From contig CAIRTM010000037.1 of NCBI GenBank assembly GCA_903881505.1, positions 1 to 35,437 on the forward strand: a stretch of DNA of 35,437 nucleotides. Direction: 5' to 3'. Shown here one piece after another: positions 22,243-30,340 of the stretch (its first letter is position 1; every line of letters begins with the position of its first letter). Below the pieces are notes generated by a model. It was not told the origin of the DNA and searched no databases. It was given only the letters and a program-made list of their open reading frames with translations. Source of the DNA: an uncultured delta proteobacterium. Lineage in GTDB: Bacteria > Desulfobacterota > WTBG01 > CAIYCZ01 > CAIRTM01. A program made the position numbers and the translations under genes.

Positions 22243-22472
22243 AAGAAAAATTTGAATTTTGTCCCCGTATCAACAGAATACCCGCGAAAGAAGAAGCCGG
22301 AAGAAAGGTGATAAAGCTCGGCGCGCTGCACGGCCACGCCCTGCACGCAACAGACGACTCGCGGCCCCTGCGCGGACTTGTCCCGGCGGTGATGGGCAAG
22401 AAGGTTGTCTATGTGTCCTGGTATCAGCGCAGGCACGCTATCCCGCAGTTGGCGGCAGAGGTGGTCGCATGA
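22239..22472 (+). CDS. 77-residue early protein, unknown
   Basis: Start at 22239 has AAGGAGG 7 nt upstream, much better than an ATG further upstream in the same frame. The sequence MKEKFEFCPRINRIPAKEEAGR is followed by KVIKLGALHGHALHATDDSRPLRGL and VVYVSWYQRRHAIPQLAAEVV. It looks like a small beta-rich protein. It is linked to its neighbours by ATGA overlaps on both sides. No homology recognised. Confidence 0.5.
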   Translation: MKEKFEFCPRINRIPAKEEAGRKVIKLGALHGHALHATDDSRPLRGLVPAVMGKKVVYVSWYQRRHAIPQLAAEVVA

Positions 22473-22624
22473 AAAGGGCACTCATTACAACGGTAATCGT
22501 TGCAATCATGATTTTGGTGGCGCTGCAGATCACCATCCCGATTATCGACAATGCCCAGGCGAAGTACAGCGCCAAAGACCGGCAGGCATTTTGTTTGCTG
22601 CGCGAACAGAGCGCGCAGCAGTAA
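22469..22624 (+). CDS. 51-residue single-pass membrane protein
   Basis: The ATG at 22469 overlaps the preceding stop (ATGA). The protein is MKRALITTVIVAIMILVALQ followed by ITIPIIDNAQAKYSAKDRQAF and a Gln-rich end. A hydrophobic segment at residues 4-25 with a basic start predicts one membrane anchor or an uncleaved signal with the rest outside. Early phage membrane peptides sometimes cause exclusion or change host division. Nothing specific can be read here. Confidence 0.55.
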   Translation: MKRALITTVIVAIMILVALQITIPIIDNAQAKYSAKDRQAFCLLREQSAQQ

Positions 22625-22650
22625 ATATCAACCAGGAGAAGGAGAAGGGC

Positions 22651-23664
22651 ATGAACGCAATTGCAAACATCGGTCAGAGGGCCGCGGCGATCGTCGCGGG
22701 CGTTAAACAGGAAATTGAACAGGCAAAAAAGGACAAGTGGAATGTGCTTATCTCTGAGGACATCCGGCCGGCATCGGAGATGTTTTTGCCGCACCTGTCA
22801 ATCGTGCGGTTAAGCGCCGATCCTGACGCCGGGGATTTTTACTATCCAACCGACGCTAAGGGTAAAGGAAGAATTACCTATAACGCCATGAAAAAGCTGG
22901 CCGCCGAGGCCGGTATCCAGTGGGTCCCCGAGCAGGAGGGTATTGTCCAGAAGGAAGAGAATTACGTAGCATTCCGCGCTGTCGGCCGCAGGTTCACGAG
23001 CTCCGGGGAGGTCCGGCTGCTGGCCGGTTTTTCAGACAAGGACATGCTGATTAAAGAAGAAGAGCTCAAGGGCGCAGGCAAAACCGAGGCCGCAATGAAA
23101 GCCGAGCTCCGCAAAGAGCGCAACTTTTGGATGCGCAAAGCCGAGTCCGGCGCCCGCGCGCGAGTAATCAAGGGGTTTATTCCTCTTAAGGCCGCATATT
23201 CCCGCGAGGAAATCGAAAAGCCGTTTGTTGTGCTCAGATACATTTTTTCGCCAGATATGCGCGACAGGGTTATTAAAGCGCACATCCTGCAGGCAGCAAC
23301 GAATGCCGTAAGTGGAGTCTTCGGCCCGGCTGCAGGCCACGCAGCCCTGCCGGCAGCCGACAACGTCCAGGAGGCCGACTTCCGCGAGCTGGACCCGACA
23401 GCAGCGCAGCAGATCCCCGAGGCTCCGGATCTGAGCGAGCAGCCCGAGCCGAGCAGCCTTGAGATCGACTTCCAGAACATGCCGGCAGACGAGCAGGTCG
23501 CATGCCTTCGCCGCATGATTAAATCAACAGGATACGACATTGCAAAGCGTCCCGCGCACCTGATGAAACAGGCCGAGCTGTACACGGCAGCCGAGCGCCT
23601 TGAGTTTTTCCGCATTCTCTCGCCGGCTCCAGCGCCAGCAACTCCGACAGCAGTCGGATTCTAA
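22651..23664 (+). CDS. Putative single-strand annealing/recombination protein
   Basis: 337 residues from ATG 22651 with GGAGAAGG upstream. The core reads GDFYYPTDAKGKGRITYNAMKKLAAEAGIQWVPE, then VAFRAVGRRFTSSGEVRLLAG and FWMRKAESGARARVIKGFIPLKAAYSREEIEKPFVVLRYIFSPD. The pattern of a Y-Y-x-x-x-x-x-x-G-K-x-x-I-T strand, then A-E-S-x-A-x-x-R-x-I-K and K-P-F-V-V, is seen in phage proteins placed as RecT/Redbeta-type annealing proteins. It precedes an SbcD/SbcC-like nuclease pair, the expected partner. The C-terminus is Pro/Ala/Glu-rich. Function is an inference. Confidence 0.5.
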   Translation: MNAIANIGQRAAAIVAGVKQEIEQAKKDKWNVLISEDIRPASEMFLPHLSIVRLSADPDAGDFYYPTDAKGKGRITYNAMKKLAAEAGIQWVPEQEGIVQKEENYVAFRAVGRRFTSSGEVRLLAGFSDKDMLIKEEELKGAGKTEAAMKAELRKERNFWMRKAESGARARVIKGFIPLKAAYSREEIEKPFVVLRYIFSPDMRDRVIKAHILQAATNAVSGVFGPAAGHAALPAADNVQEADFRELDPTAAQQIPEAPDLSEQPEPSSLEIDFQNMPADEQVACLRRMIKSTGYDIAKRPAHLMKQAELYTAAERLEFFRILSPAPAPATPTAVGF

Positions 23665-23674
23665 GGAGGCCGTT

Positions 23675-24808
23675 ATGAGAGTATTACACTTCGCAGACGT
23701 GCACGCCGAAGACGGCGCGAAATACCCGGAGATCAAAAAGTGCCTGCTGCATATTGTTGAGCAGGCCGAGAACGCGCGCCCGGAACTGATCGCGGTGCCG
23801 GGTGATATTTTCAACTCCTCAGAAGTCAAACTCGACAGCCGGGCGGCAAAACTGGTGTTCGCGGCGTTCTCCCGGCTGGCATCGGTTGCCCCGGTTGTCG
23901 TGAGTATCGGTACGCCAAGCCACGATGGCAAGGCAGCCGAGGTCCTGCAGCACATCCCGAACATCTACGTTGCCACAACCCCGCAGCAGTTTGACCTGCC
24001 GTGCGCCCTGGTGACCGCAATACCGGCGCCCACGAAGCAGTTCTTGCAGGGCACAGACACCGACATCGCGGCCGCAATGACGCAGATATTTATGGGCTTC
24101 GGCGCGGCCGCAGCCGATCGCGGCGACAAGCCGCACATCATGCTGGGCCACTGGAATGCGGAGGGCACCACAATCAACGGCCAGGATTACATCGGGCATG
24201 AAATCACAATCGGTTACGATGCCATGATGCTGGCCGACCCAGACATTGTTTGCCTCGGGCACATACACTGCCGGCAGCAAATACGAAGGATCGTTTTTTA
24301 CCCCGGCGGCATATACCAGAAAAACTATGGCGAAATAGGCGACAAAGGGGCGTGGATTCACACGTTCAATGGAAGATCCTTGACCGGCAGCCGTTTTGAG
24401 CACACCCCGTGCCGTCGCCTGTTCGTTGACCGGCTGAATTGCTGTGACGGGATAGAGTCGCCAAAAACGGCCGGCTGCGATGGTTGCGAGGTCCGCTGCG
24501 AAATCACCTGCTGGCAAGATATGGCGGGCGCTATCAGCCAAGACCTGTACCGGAAAGTCTATTTCGACGCCGGAGCCGAGTCCGTTGAAGTCCGTCTGAT
24601 CCGTGTTCCCCGGCAGACCGTGCGCAACGACCTTGTTCTGAAAGCCCATAGCCTGCGCGAGAAGCTCGTGGCCATGGCGGAGCTGCGCGGAGAGACGGTC
24701 CCGAGCGGCATCCTTTTAAAGGCCGACGCGCTGGAAGCGCACAGCGCCGACGAAATCATAAACAATATCACCGGGAGGGCAGCCCACAATGAAAATAAAG
24801 CAGCTTAA
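23675..24808 (+). CDS. SbcD/Mre11-like nuclease subunit
   Basis: 377 residues from ATG 23675 (AAGGAGG upstream). Calcineurin-like motifs in order: FADVHAED (Asp8, His10), VPGDIFN (Asp44), IGTPSHDG (His83-Asp84), MLGHWN (His159) and CLGHIHC (His196, His198). The usual GNHD motif reads P-S-H-D, but His and Asp are kept, so metal binding looks intact. The C-terminus is Cys-rich around residues 255-285. It forms a complex with the SbcC-like protein, with which it overlaps by 20 bp. The phage complex would trim or cut DNA ends for recombination-dependent replication. Confidence 0.85.
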   Translation: MRVLHFADVHAEDGAKYPEIKKCLLHIVEQAENARPELIAVPGDIFNSSEVKLDSRAAKLVFAAFSRLASVAPVVVSIGTPSHDGKAAEVLQHIPNIYVATTPQQFDLPCALVTAIPAPTKQFLQGTDTDIAAAMTQIFMGFGAAAADRGDKPHIMLGHWNAEGTTINGQDYIGHEITIGYDAMMLADPDIVCLGHIHCRQQIRRIVFYPGGIYQKNYGEIGDKGAWIHTFNGRSLTGSRFEHTPCRRLFVDRLNCCDGIESPKTAGCDGCEVRCEITCWQDMAGAISQDLYRKVYFDAGAESVEVRLIRVPRQTVRNDLVLKAHSLREKLVAMAELRGETVPSGILLKADALEAHSADEIINNITGRAAHNENKAA

Positions 24809-27083
24809 AGCAAGAGGTTTCTTGGGTTTCAAGCGCGGGCTCGGGCAGGATGAAGTCTGCTGCGACCTGTCGGGCCTGTCCGGGCTGGTGGCGATATGCG
24901 GCGAAAACGGCCGTGGTAAAACCACGTTTCTGGAACTGTTGACGCCCTTCCGTTCTTTTGCCAGCCGGTCCGGCGCACTGAAAAACCATGTGTTTCTGCG
25001 CGATTCTTTCAAGGAACTAACCTTCGACCATGCCGGGCATGAGTACCGCACGATGGTTAAGATTGATGCCGAGTCTGATAAATCAGAGGGCTTTATCTGG
25101 AGAGACGGCAAAAGCCTTGTTTCCGGTAAAGCCCGGGAATACGACAAAAAGATCGTTGAATTGTTCGGCAGCCCTGAGCTGTTTTTCTCAAGCGTGTTCT
25201 GCGCACAGAACAGCGCGAAACTGTCCGACATGACCGTCGGCGAGATCAAGGGGCTGTTTGCTGAGTTCCTGCAACTGGATAAGCTGGCAGGTTATGAGCA
25301 GGCCGCCAAGCAGGCCGGGCAGGCGGTTTTGACGCTGGCCGAAGCCAAGTCCCGCGAGATCGACCGGTTTTCTGGTTGCGCAGACATTGACGAAATTCAG
25401 CAGGAAATAGGCGAGCGCGAACTGCAGGCCGCCGCAAACACGGCGGAGATATCGCAGAACGCGCAGCTTCTCGCCGCAGCGCAGAGAGACCTTGCCGACG
25501 CGCAGAAGGCGGAAGCGCAGAACGCCGTTGTAATGGAAAAGGCGGCAGGGATTCGGCGCGAGACCAGTGCCTCGGTCGAGCGCTGGTGGCAGTACAAAAA
25601 CGCAACAGAAAAAGCTCTGCAGGACATGCGCGCCCAGTGCGCGGCAGAAATGGCGCAACTTGAAAAGGTTCAGGCACTGGCCGGAGACAATACAGACTTT
25701 GACGCGCTGTCCGTTGAGAAATCGCGCATCCAGACCGAGCAGGCCGAGAGGGACAGGCAGTTGGCCGAGATCGACACGCGCCTGCATGACGTGAGCGTGG
25801 CGGTCCTCGAAACAGAAAAACAACTGAACGCCCAAAAGCAGATCATGCAGGCAGTCAAAAACGACACCGAGCATGCGCGCCTGACGGCCGAGGCCGAAGC
25901 CTGTAAACGCAGCATGGCGGTACTTGAGAAGCGCAGCGCGATATGTAACGACCCCACCTGCGAGCTGATCGCCGCAGCGGTCCATTCTGCAAAGCGGTTC
26001 GATGAACTGCAGGGCCTTATCGCTGAAATTGAGCACAAAAATGACGCTGTTTTCGACCAGGCAAAGGCCGAGGCCGAACGGCTGCAGGCAGTGCTCACGG
26101 AAAAAGAAAATGCCTATCTGGCAGCCAAGGCCGACAAGCAGGCCGCCGGTATGACTTCCTCGGCTGCTGTTCTGCGCTTGCGCGAGATCGACGTCCAGCT
26201 GGCGCGCCAGGCAGAAGTAGCTGCCGCCCGCGAGCGCGTATCCGGAATTGAAAAGCGGGTTGCCGAAATCAAGGCGGCTGGCATTGCGAAGCGGTCAGAA
26301 CTCGAGCAGCGCGAAAAAACGCATAACGAGGAAATGACGCGACTGGATGAACTGGTGCAGGAAATTGAAGCACAGATCGACACGGCAGCGCCCGAGGGCG
26401 TACCTGCATCCCAGCGCCGGATCGAGACGCTGCAGACCGCGCAGTCTTTCGCACAGAAAAAAGCGGCAGACATCCAGGCGGCGCTGGCAACGGCGCGCGC
26501 GCGGCTGGAAAGTGCAAAGGCCGACATGGCCAAGGTTGACGCGCTCCGGGCCGAGCTTGAGGGTCTGAAAGCCGAGGCGGCAGAGTGGAAGTATTTGCAG
26601 GACGCATGCGGCAAGAACGGCCTGCAGGCGCTTGAGATCGACGGCACGGCCCCTGCCATCACCGAGTATGCAAACGCGATACTGCGGGCTACCTACGGCC
26701 CGGCTTTCTCGGTCCGCATCAGCACGCAGGACCCGGAGACCGGCAAGGAAACCTTCGACATTATTGTGATCGCCGACGACGGCACTGAGATCCTGCTGGA
26801 GAACCTGAGCGGCGGCCAGCGCGTTTGGATTCTCAAGGCGCTGCGCCTGGCCATGACGCTGATAAGCAAGGAGAAATCGGAGCACGACTTCCGGACCGCG
26901 TTTGGTGACGAAGAGGACGGGGCATTGGACAGCGAGAAGGCTCGCGCGTTCGTGGATATGTACCGGCAGTTTATGAAGTCTGGCGGCTTTGACGCCTTTT
27001 TCTACATCAGCCACCGGCCGGAGTGTGTTGCAATGGCCGACCACGTTATTGAACTGACTGAATCAGGAATAACTATTAACTGA
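24789..27083 (+). CDS. SbcC/Rad50-like ATPase subunit
   Basis: 764 residues. Walker A GENGRGKT (38-45) is at the N-terminus. A long heptad-rich region follows, then CNDPTC (386-391) in the middle of the coiled coil, where the zinc hook lies, then a second coiled-coil arm. The C-terminal ATPase lobe has ENLSGGQRVW (ABC signature) and FGDEEDGALD (Walker B and D-loop). The hook is C-x4-C rather than the usual C-x2-C. The whole is shorter than cellular SbcC (about 1000), as usual for phage versions. Confidence 0.9.
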   Translation: MKIKQLKARGFLGFKRGLGQDEVCCDLSGLSGLVAICGENGRGKTTFLELLTPFRSFASRSGALKNHVFLRDSFKELTFDHAGHEYRTMVKIDAESDKSEGFIWRDGKSLVSGKAREYDKKIVELFGSPELFFSSVFCAQNSAKLSDMTVGEIKGLFAEFLQLDKLAGYEQAAKQAGQAVLTLAEAKSREIDRFSGCADIDEIQQEIGERELQAAANTAEISQNAQLLAAAQRDLADAQKAEAQNAVVMEKAAGIRRETSASVERWWQYKNATEKALQDMRAQCAAEMAQLEKVQALAGDNTDFDALSVEKSRIQTEQAERDRQLAEIDTRLHDVSVAVLETEKQLNAQKQIMQAVKNDTEHARLTAEAEACKRSMAVLEKRSAICNDPTCELIAAAVHSAKRFDELQGLIAEIEHKNDAVFDQAKAEAERLQAVLTEKENAYLAAKADKQAAGMTSSAAVLRLREIDVQLARQAEVAAARERVSGIEKRVAEIKAAGIAKRSELEQREKTHNEEMTRLDELVQEIEAQIDTAAPEGVPASQRRIETLQTAQSFAQKKAADIQAALATARARLESAKADMAKVDALRAELEGLKAEAAEWKYLQDACGKNGLQALEIDGTAPAITEYANAILRATYGPAFSVRISTQDPETGKETFDIIVIADDGTEILLENLSGGQRVWILKALRLAMTLISKEKSEHDFRTAFGDEEDGALDSEKARAFVDMYRQFMKSGGFDAFFYISHRPECVAMADHVIELTESGITIN

Positions 27084-27099
27084 GGAATGGAGGAAAGCA

Positions 27100-27258
27100 A
27101 TGCCGACGAAAGCAGAGTACCAGCAGACAAACGACGAGCTCCGCAGCAAACTGGCGGCCTATGAGGCCCTTGGATCGCCTGAGTTTATCAAGGAGAAGCT
27201 GGACGTGGCAGAGGACGCGATCAACACCAACGCAATGATCAGGAAGCTGCTGGCTTAG
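27100..27258 (+). CDS. 52-residue helical protein, unknown
   Basis: ATG at 27100 preceded by GGAGG. Sequence MPTKAEYQQTNDELRSKLAAYEALGS, then EFIKEKLDVAEDAINTNAMIRKLL. It is almost all amphipathic helix and strongly charged. It follows the SbcC-like gene by 16 bp and could be a subunit of that complex or of the helicase; this is position only. No family recognised. Confidence 0.5.
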   Translation: MPTKAEYQQTNDELRSKLAAYEALGSPEFIKEKLDVAEDAINTNAMIRKLLA

Positions 27259-27260
27259 GA

Positions 27261-27291
27261 GGGCCAGCCCCGGCGCCGGGGTGGGCGGCCC
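27261..27291 (+). other. GC-rich hairpin in the early operon
   Basis: The perfect palindrome CCCCGGCGCCGGGG (27268-27281) is enclosed by GGGCC/GGCCC (27261-27265 and 27287-27291). It lies in the 78-bp gap between two small genes. No T-run follows, so it may be an attenuator, mRNA stabiliser or processing site rather than a terminator. Confidence 0.4.
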
Positions 27292-27336
27292 TTCTCCCCG
27301 CCTGCCCCGGTTGCTCCGGGTTTGAAATTAACAAAA

Positions 27337-27501
27337 ATGAAAAAACTCTTTTTAGAAATCGACTCCTGCAATAACTGCCCATACTGCGACGGGTTCCGGT
27401 GTAATAACGGACGGGGCTTTTGGTTTGACGACGAACAGCGCATTATGCTGCATGAGGGACGGTTGCTGTGTCCTGGGCGCTGTGATCTGGAGGACGCATG
27501 A
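27337..27501 (+). CDS. 54-residue Cys-rich protein
   Basis: ATG at 27337, stop overlapping the helicase ATG (ATGA). The sequence has SCNNCPYCDGFRCNNG and later LLCPGRCDLEDA: C-x2-C-x2-C-x4-C, then C-x3-C. It looks like a small zinc- or iron-sulphur-binding protein. No clear Shine-Dalgarno is visible upstream (an A-rich stretch instead), so expression may be weak. The overlap with the helicase suggests coupled translation. Confidence 0.5.
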   Translation: MKKLFLEIDSCNNCPYCDGFRCNNGRGFWFDDEQRIMLHEGRLLCPGRCDLEDA

Positions 27502-29138
27502 AGCGCAAACACCAGATTGACTTTGAGAATATCATGGACGGAATTATCGCGGGCTCGGGCGTGCGCAGGATTCTTGTCAACGCGACACCGGGCTCCGGCA
27601 AAAGCTCGATTCCGCTGATAGCCGGTAAGCTGATAGCGGCAAAACTGGCAGACAAGCTGTGCTGGATATGTCCGCGCACTGCGCTGCAGGACCAGGGCGC
27701 GCGGGCGTTTGTGGACCCGTTCTTCCGGAGGATGTTCGAGCATAAGCACAGCATCCGGACCTCAACGAACGAATACAACCCCTGTCGCGCAACAGACGGC
27801 TTCACGACTACCTATCAGGCGATCGGGGTTGACACTGCCCGGCTGGTCGCCCGCGAGATCAAAAGCCGCCGCTATATCGTTGTGCTGGACGAGTTCCACC
27901 ACGTTGAGTATCGCGGAGTGTGGCATAGCGCCCTGGAAGAGATCATTCAGCACGCGGCCTTTGTCGTGCTCATGACCGGCACGCTTGAGCGCGGCGACGG
28001 TAAAAAGATCGCCTTTATCGACTACAAGCAGGAGTCAGGGCCTAGCGGCCCGATATGGCGGCCAGTGCTCGAAGCTCCCGGCATGGCAACCGTTACATAC
28101 ACCCGCACCGACGCGCTCAAAGAAAAAGCCGTAATCCCGCTGAAATTTATCACTTTAGACGGCCATGCGAAATGGCAGGATTCATCCGGAAACACTGTGC
28201 AGGTTGATAAACTGTCCCGCGCGTATGGCGACTATGCAGCCGCAGCGATTTACACCGCCCTGAATACCGAGTTTGCAGCCGACCTGATGAACGCAGCGCT
28301 GTCACACTGGCGGCAGTACAGGCTTGCACGCCCGCGCTCGCAGATGCTTGTTGTTTGTGCCGGCATCGAGGGCGCCCGCAGTATGCTCGATCAGCTGCAC
28401 GGCCTGGGAGTCAATGCAGCCCTGGCAACGTCGCACGAGTCAACCGGGGCGCAGCAAAATATTAAAAAATTTAAGGCGGGCAAACACGACGTGCTCGTCA
28501 CCATCGCCATGGCATACGAGGGCTTAGACGTGCCGGCTGTTACGCACATAGCCTGTTTGACTCACATACGATCAACGCCCTGGATTGAACAAATGGTTGC
28601 CCGCGCGGTCAGGATCGACCGGGCAGCCGGGCCGTATGAGAGCCAGTGCGGGTTTATATTCGCCCCGGATGATGTTCTTTTCCGGGAGATTATCGAGAAG
28701 ATCAAGCGCGAGCAGGCCGCCTATGCTGTGCGTGGCGCGAAACAGGCAAGCATATTCGACGAAATGGGCGAGGGTAAAGGAGAAGGCGCGGGCAGTCGCG
28801 CCCCGTACGGCATTTCGCCCATAGGATCAGGCGCCGCGGGAGAGCGCGAGTCTTTTATCGGGCATGCGCTCCCGGTTGAGATCGAGACGCCGGACGACCA
28901 GGAGGACCGCCTGCGCGACGCCATTGAGGCGCATATCCGGCATTATTCTTTTCAGAACAGGTACAACCCGAAGCGGATCAACGCAGAGATATTTCAGCAG
29001 TACGGCAAGCCGCGAGCTCAAATGACAGTGCCCGAGCTTGAGGACGTGCAGGCCTGGATCAAAATCAAATACCCGCGCGATTACATCCGGGGAACCGGGA
29101 TGCGGCGGGTGCCGACAAAGGCGGTAGCGTGGACATAA
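27498..29138 (+). CDS. SF2 (DEAD/DEAH-box) helicase
   Basis: 546 residues. N-terminal RecA-like domain: ILVNATPGSGKSS (Walker A, 30-37), CWICPRTALQDQ (Ia), FTTTYQAIG (Ib), VVLDEFHHVEYRG (DEFH, 131-134), VVLMTGTLERGD (III). C-terminal domain: ALATSHESTGAQQNIKKFKAGKHDVLVTIAMAYEGLDVP (IV-V) and EQMVARAVRIDR (VI with the arginine finger). It should unwind DNA during replication or recombination. The last 110 residues are outside the helicase fold and may bind partners. It is on the early operon with SSB and the SbcCD-like pair. Confidence 0.87.
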   Translation: MKRKHQIDFENIMDGIIAGSGVRRILVNATPGSGKSSIPLIAGKLIAAKLADKLCWICPRTALQDQGARAFVDPFFRRMFEHKHSIRTSTNEYNPCRATDGFTTTYQAIGVDTARLVAREIKSRRYIVVLDEFHHVEYRGVWHSALEEIIQHAAFVVLMTGTLERGDGKKIAFIDYKQESGPSGPIWRPVLEAPGMATVTYTRTDALKEKAVIPLKFITLDGHAKWQDSSGNTVQVDKLSRAYGDYAAAAIYTALNTEFAADLMNAALSHWRQYRLARPRSQMLVVCAGIEGARSMLDQLHGLGVNAALATSHESTGAQQNIKKFKAGKHDVLVTIAMAYEGLDVPAVTHIACLTHIRSTPWIEQMVARAVRIDRAAGPYESQCGFIFAPDDVLFREIIEKIKREQAAYAVRGAKQASIFDEMGEGKGEGAGSRAPYGISPIGSGAAGERESFIGHALPVEIETPDDQEDRLRDAIEAHIRHYSFQNRYNPKRINAEIFQQYGKPRAQMTVPELEDVQAWIKIKYPRDYIRGTGMRRVPTKAVAWT

Positions 29139-29161
29139 ACCATCACAGGGAGAGTACCGAC

Positions 29162-29530
29162 ATGGAGACAGGAATACTTGTAAGCACAGTATCGGCAACA
29201 GTAATTTGCAAAGATACAGACACTGCCAGGGAATACACGCGGGAGCTCCTCGACACGGCACTCGATCGTGTGGGCGAGCCGATAACAATCAAAATTGAGC
29301 GCCGGGCGCTGGCAGATATCAAGCGGTTCCTGTCAGGCGATTCTGCAGAAAAGCCCACAACGGAACCGGCAAAGCCGAAAGCGCCCGCGGCGAAGGAGAA
29401 AAAGGCCACGGCAGATAAACCCGCCAAAAAGCCCGTGCCGAAGGCTGCGCCCGGCGGCAAGAGCAAAAAGCAGATTGTCCTTGAATGTCTTCAGGGCACC
29501 ACGCAGGCCACGGCGATAACAGCCCCTTAA
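29162..29530 (+). CDS. N-terminal part of an interrupted winged-helix-type protein
   Basis: 122 codons plus stop from ATG 29162 (GGGAGAG upstream); a GTG at 29129 inside the helicase is less likely. It has a strand-helix start (ILVSTVSATVICKDTDTAREYT, ITIKIERRAL), a Lys/Ala/Pro linker and then SKKQIVLECLQGTTQATAITAP, which looks like the first helix-turn of a winged helix cut by TAA at 29528-29530. The same frame stays open beyond the stop and continues that helix. It could be a nonsense-split gene, a readthrough product or a sequence error. Confidence 0.55.
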   Translation: METGILVSTVSATVICKDTDTAREYTRELLDTALDRVGEPITIKIERRALADIKRFLSGDSAEKPTTEPAKPKAPAAKEKKATADKPAKKPVPKAAPGGKSKKQIVLECLQGTTQATAITAP

Positions 29531-29554
29531 ATCTGCAAACGCACAGAACTGACC

Positions 29555-29830
29555 ATGTCCAGCGTCGGTCCCATCATGTGCAGCCTGAAAAACGACAAAC
29601 TGGCCGCCAGCATCAAAGACGGCAAGCTGCTGCGCTGGTATGACTGCAGTTTTAATCTGCCGGGAAACACACCGAAAACGCAGCAGCCGGCGAAGCTGAA
29701 AAAACTTTCGATTCCGAAGGGCGAGCATATCTACTGCCGCATGAAAGACGGAGATATCACTGCAGCCAACTGCCTGCCGGATGATAGCCAAAGAAGCTGC
29801 CGCCAGTGCCCGCACGTTGATGCTGCATAA
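29555..29830 (+). CDS. C-terminal part of the same frame, Cys-rich tail
   Basis: This frame is in phase with 29162-29530 and separated from it by one TAA; the codons between (ICKRTELT) read naturally into VGPIMCSLKNDKLAASIKDG. The C-terminus has cysteines in a YDCSF segment, YCRMKDG, and SCRQCPHVDAA. If ATG 29555 is used alone it makes a 91-residue protein, but no Shine-Dalgarno is visible there. I favour a single gene of about 222 residues interrupted by one stop. Confidence 0.5.
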   Translation: MSSVGPIMCSLKNDKLAASIKDGKLLRWYDCSFNLPGNTPKTQQPAKLKKLSIPKGEHIYCRMKDGDITAANCLPDDSQRSCRQCPHVDAA

Positions 29831-29838
29831 CCGATAAC

Positions 29839-29900
29839 GGCCCGTCCTGGGCGCTGCGCCCGAAAAATCTGTATGTTGTGTTGAGGGCGGGCCATTTTTT
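29839..29900 (+). terminator. Likely terminator or attenuator in the early operon
   Basis: GGCCCGTCC (29839-29847) pairs with GGGCGGGCC (29885-29893), with one G-T pair, and TTTTTT follows one base later. A smaller hairpin GGGCG/CGCCC lies within. It separates the recombination genes from a set of tiny genes, SSB and integrase. It may be a site of antitermination. Confidence 0.5.
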
Positions 29901-29915
29901 AAAAGGTGAACCTAA

Positions 29916-30074
29916 ATGAGCGCACACATTCCGAAAATAGAGCGAAGGAACGGACACTGGCCTCCACCGCCACCGCCACCGCCAACGAGGTACATAAAAG
30001 AAGATTTCGGAATCAACCCATTTATGTTGATAGCGGCGGCTTTATTGGCAGTTATCGCGGCATTTATTTTTTAA
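29916..30074 (+). CDS. 52-residue proline-run tail-anchored membrane protein
   Basis: ATG 29916 follows AAAAGGTGAACC, a good ribosome site. The protein starts MSAHIPKIERRNGHW, then eight consecutive prolines, then TRYIKEDFGINPFMLIAAALL and a hydrophobic end (residues 36-52). A C-terminal membrane anchor with a polyproline stretch in the cytoplasm is unusual for a phage early peptide. The codons for the prolines alternate (CCA/CCG), so this is not merely a DNA slippage run. The role is unknown. Confidence 0.6.
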   Translation: MSAHIPKIERRNGHWPPPPPPPPTRYIKEDFGINPFMLIAAALLAVIAAFIF

Positions 30075-30100
30075 ACCCAGTTTTTTAAAAGAGGTGAACC

Positions 30101-30340
30101 ATGGGAGTAAAAAGACTTAAAGCAAAAGAGGAACTGCGCTACAGGCCGAAATCGTCTGACTGTCAGTATTGCGGGATATGCAAGTTTTTCCTCAATGATA
30201 AGAATTTTAAAGGCAATGTCCTGTGCGACAAGGGCGCAGAACACCGCTGCAAAATGATCGGCTACGGCGGAAGATCATACCGGATCAACTATCACTATAA
30301 ATGCGACGCTTTCGCGTACATGGAAAGGACGGCACCGTGA
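30101..30340 (+). CDS. 79-residue Cys-rich protein
   Basis: ATG 30101 follows AAAAGAGGTGAACC, almost the same leader as the preceding gene. It has SSDCQYCGICKFFL (C-x2-C-x2-C), then VLCDKGAEHRCKMIG and YHYKCDAFAY. Six cysteines and two histidines suggest one or two zinc or Fe-S sites. Its stop overlaps the next GTG start (GTGA). Function unknown. Confidence 0.6.
   Translation: MGVKRLKAKEELRYRPKSSDCQYCGICKFFLNDKNFKGNVLCDKGAEHRCKMIGYGGRSYRINYHYKCDAFAYMERTAP

Noticed and set aside
23819-24649. 276-codon minus-strand frame over the SbcD-like gene
   Set aside because: The plus-strand frame keeps all metallophosphatase motifs; the opposite frame has none.
26114-27044. Long minus-strand frames over the SbcC-like gene
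   Set aside because: They are shadows of a GC-rich coding region: arginine/serine/alanine-rich, no start sites with Shine-Dalgarno and no motifs, while the plus-strand frame has all ATPase signatures.
27261-27291. Rho-independent terminator after the 52-residue gene
   Set aside because: The hairpin is strong but no T-run follows; kept only as a hairpin of unknown role.
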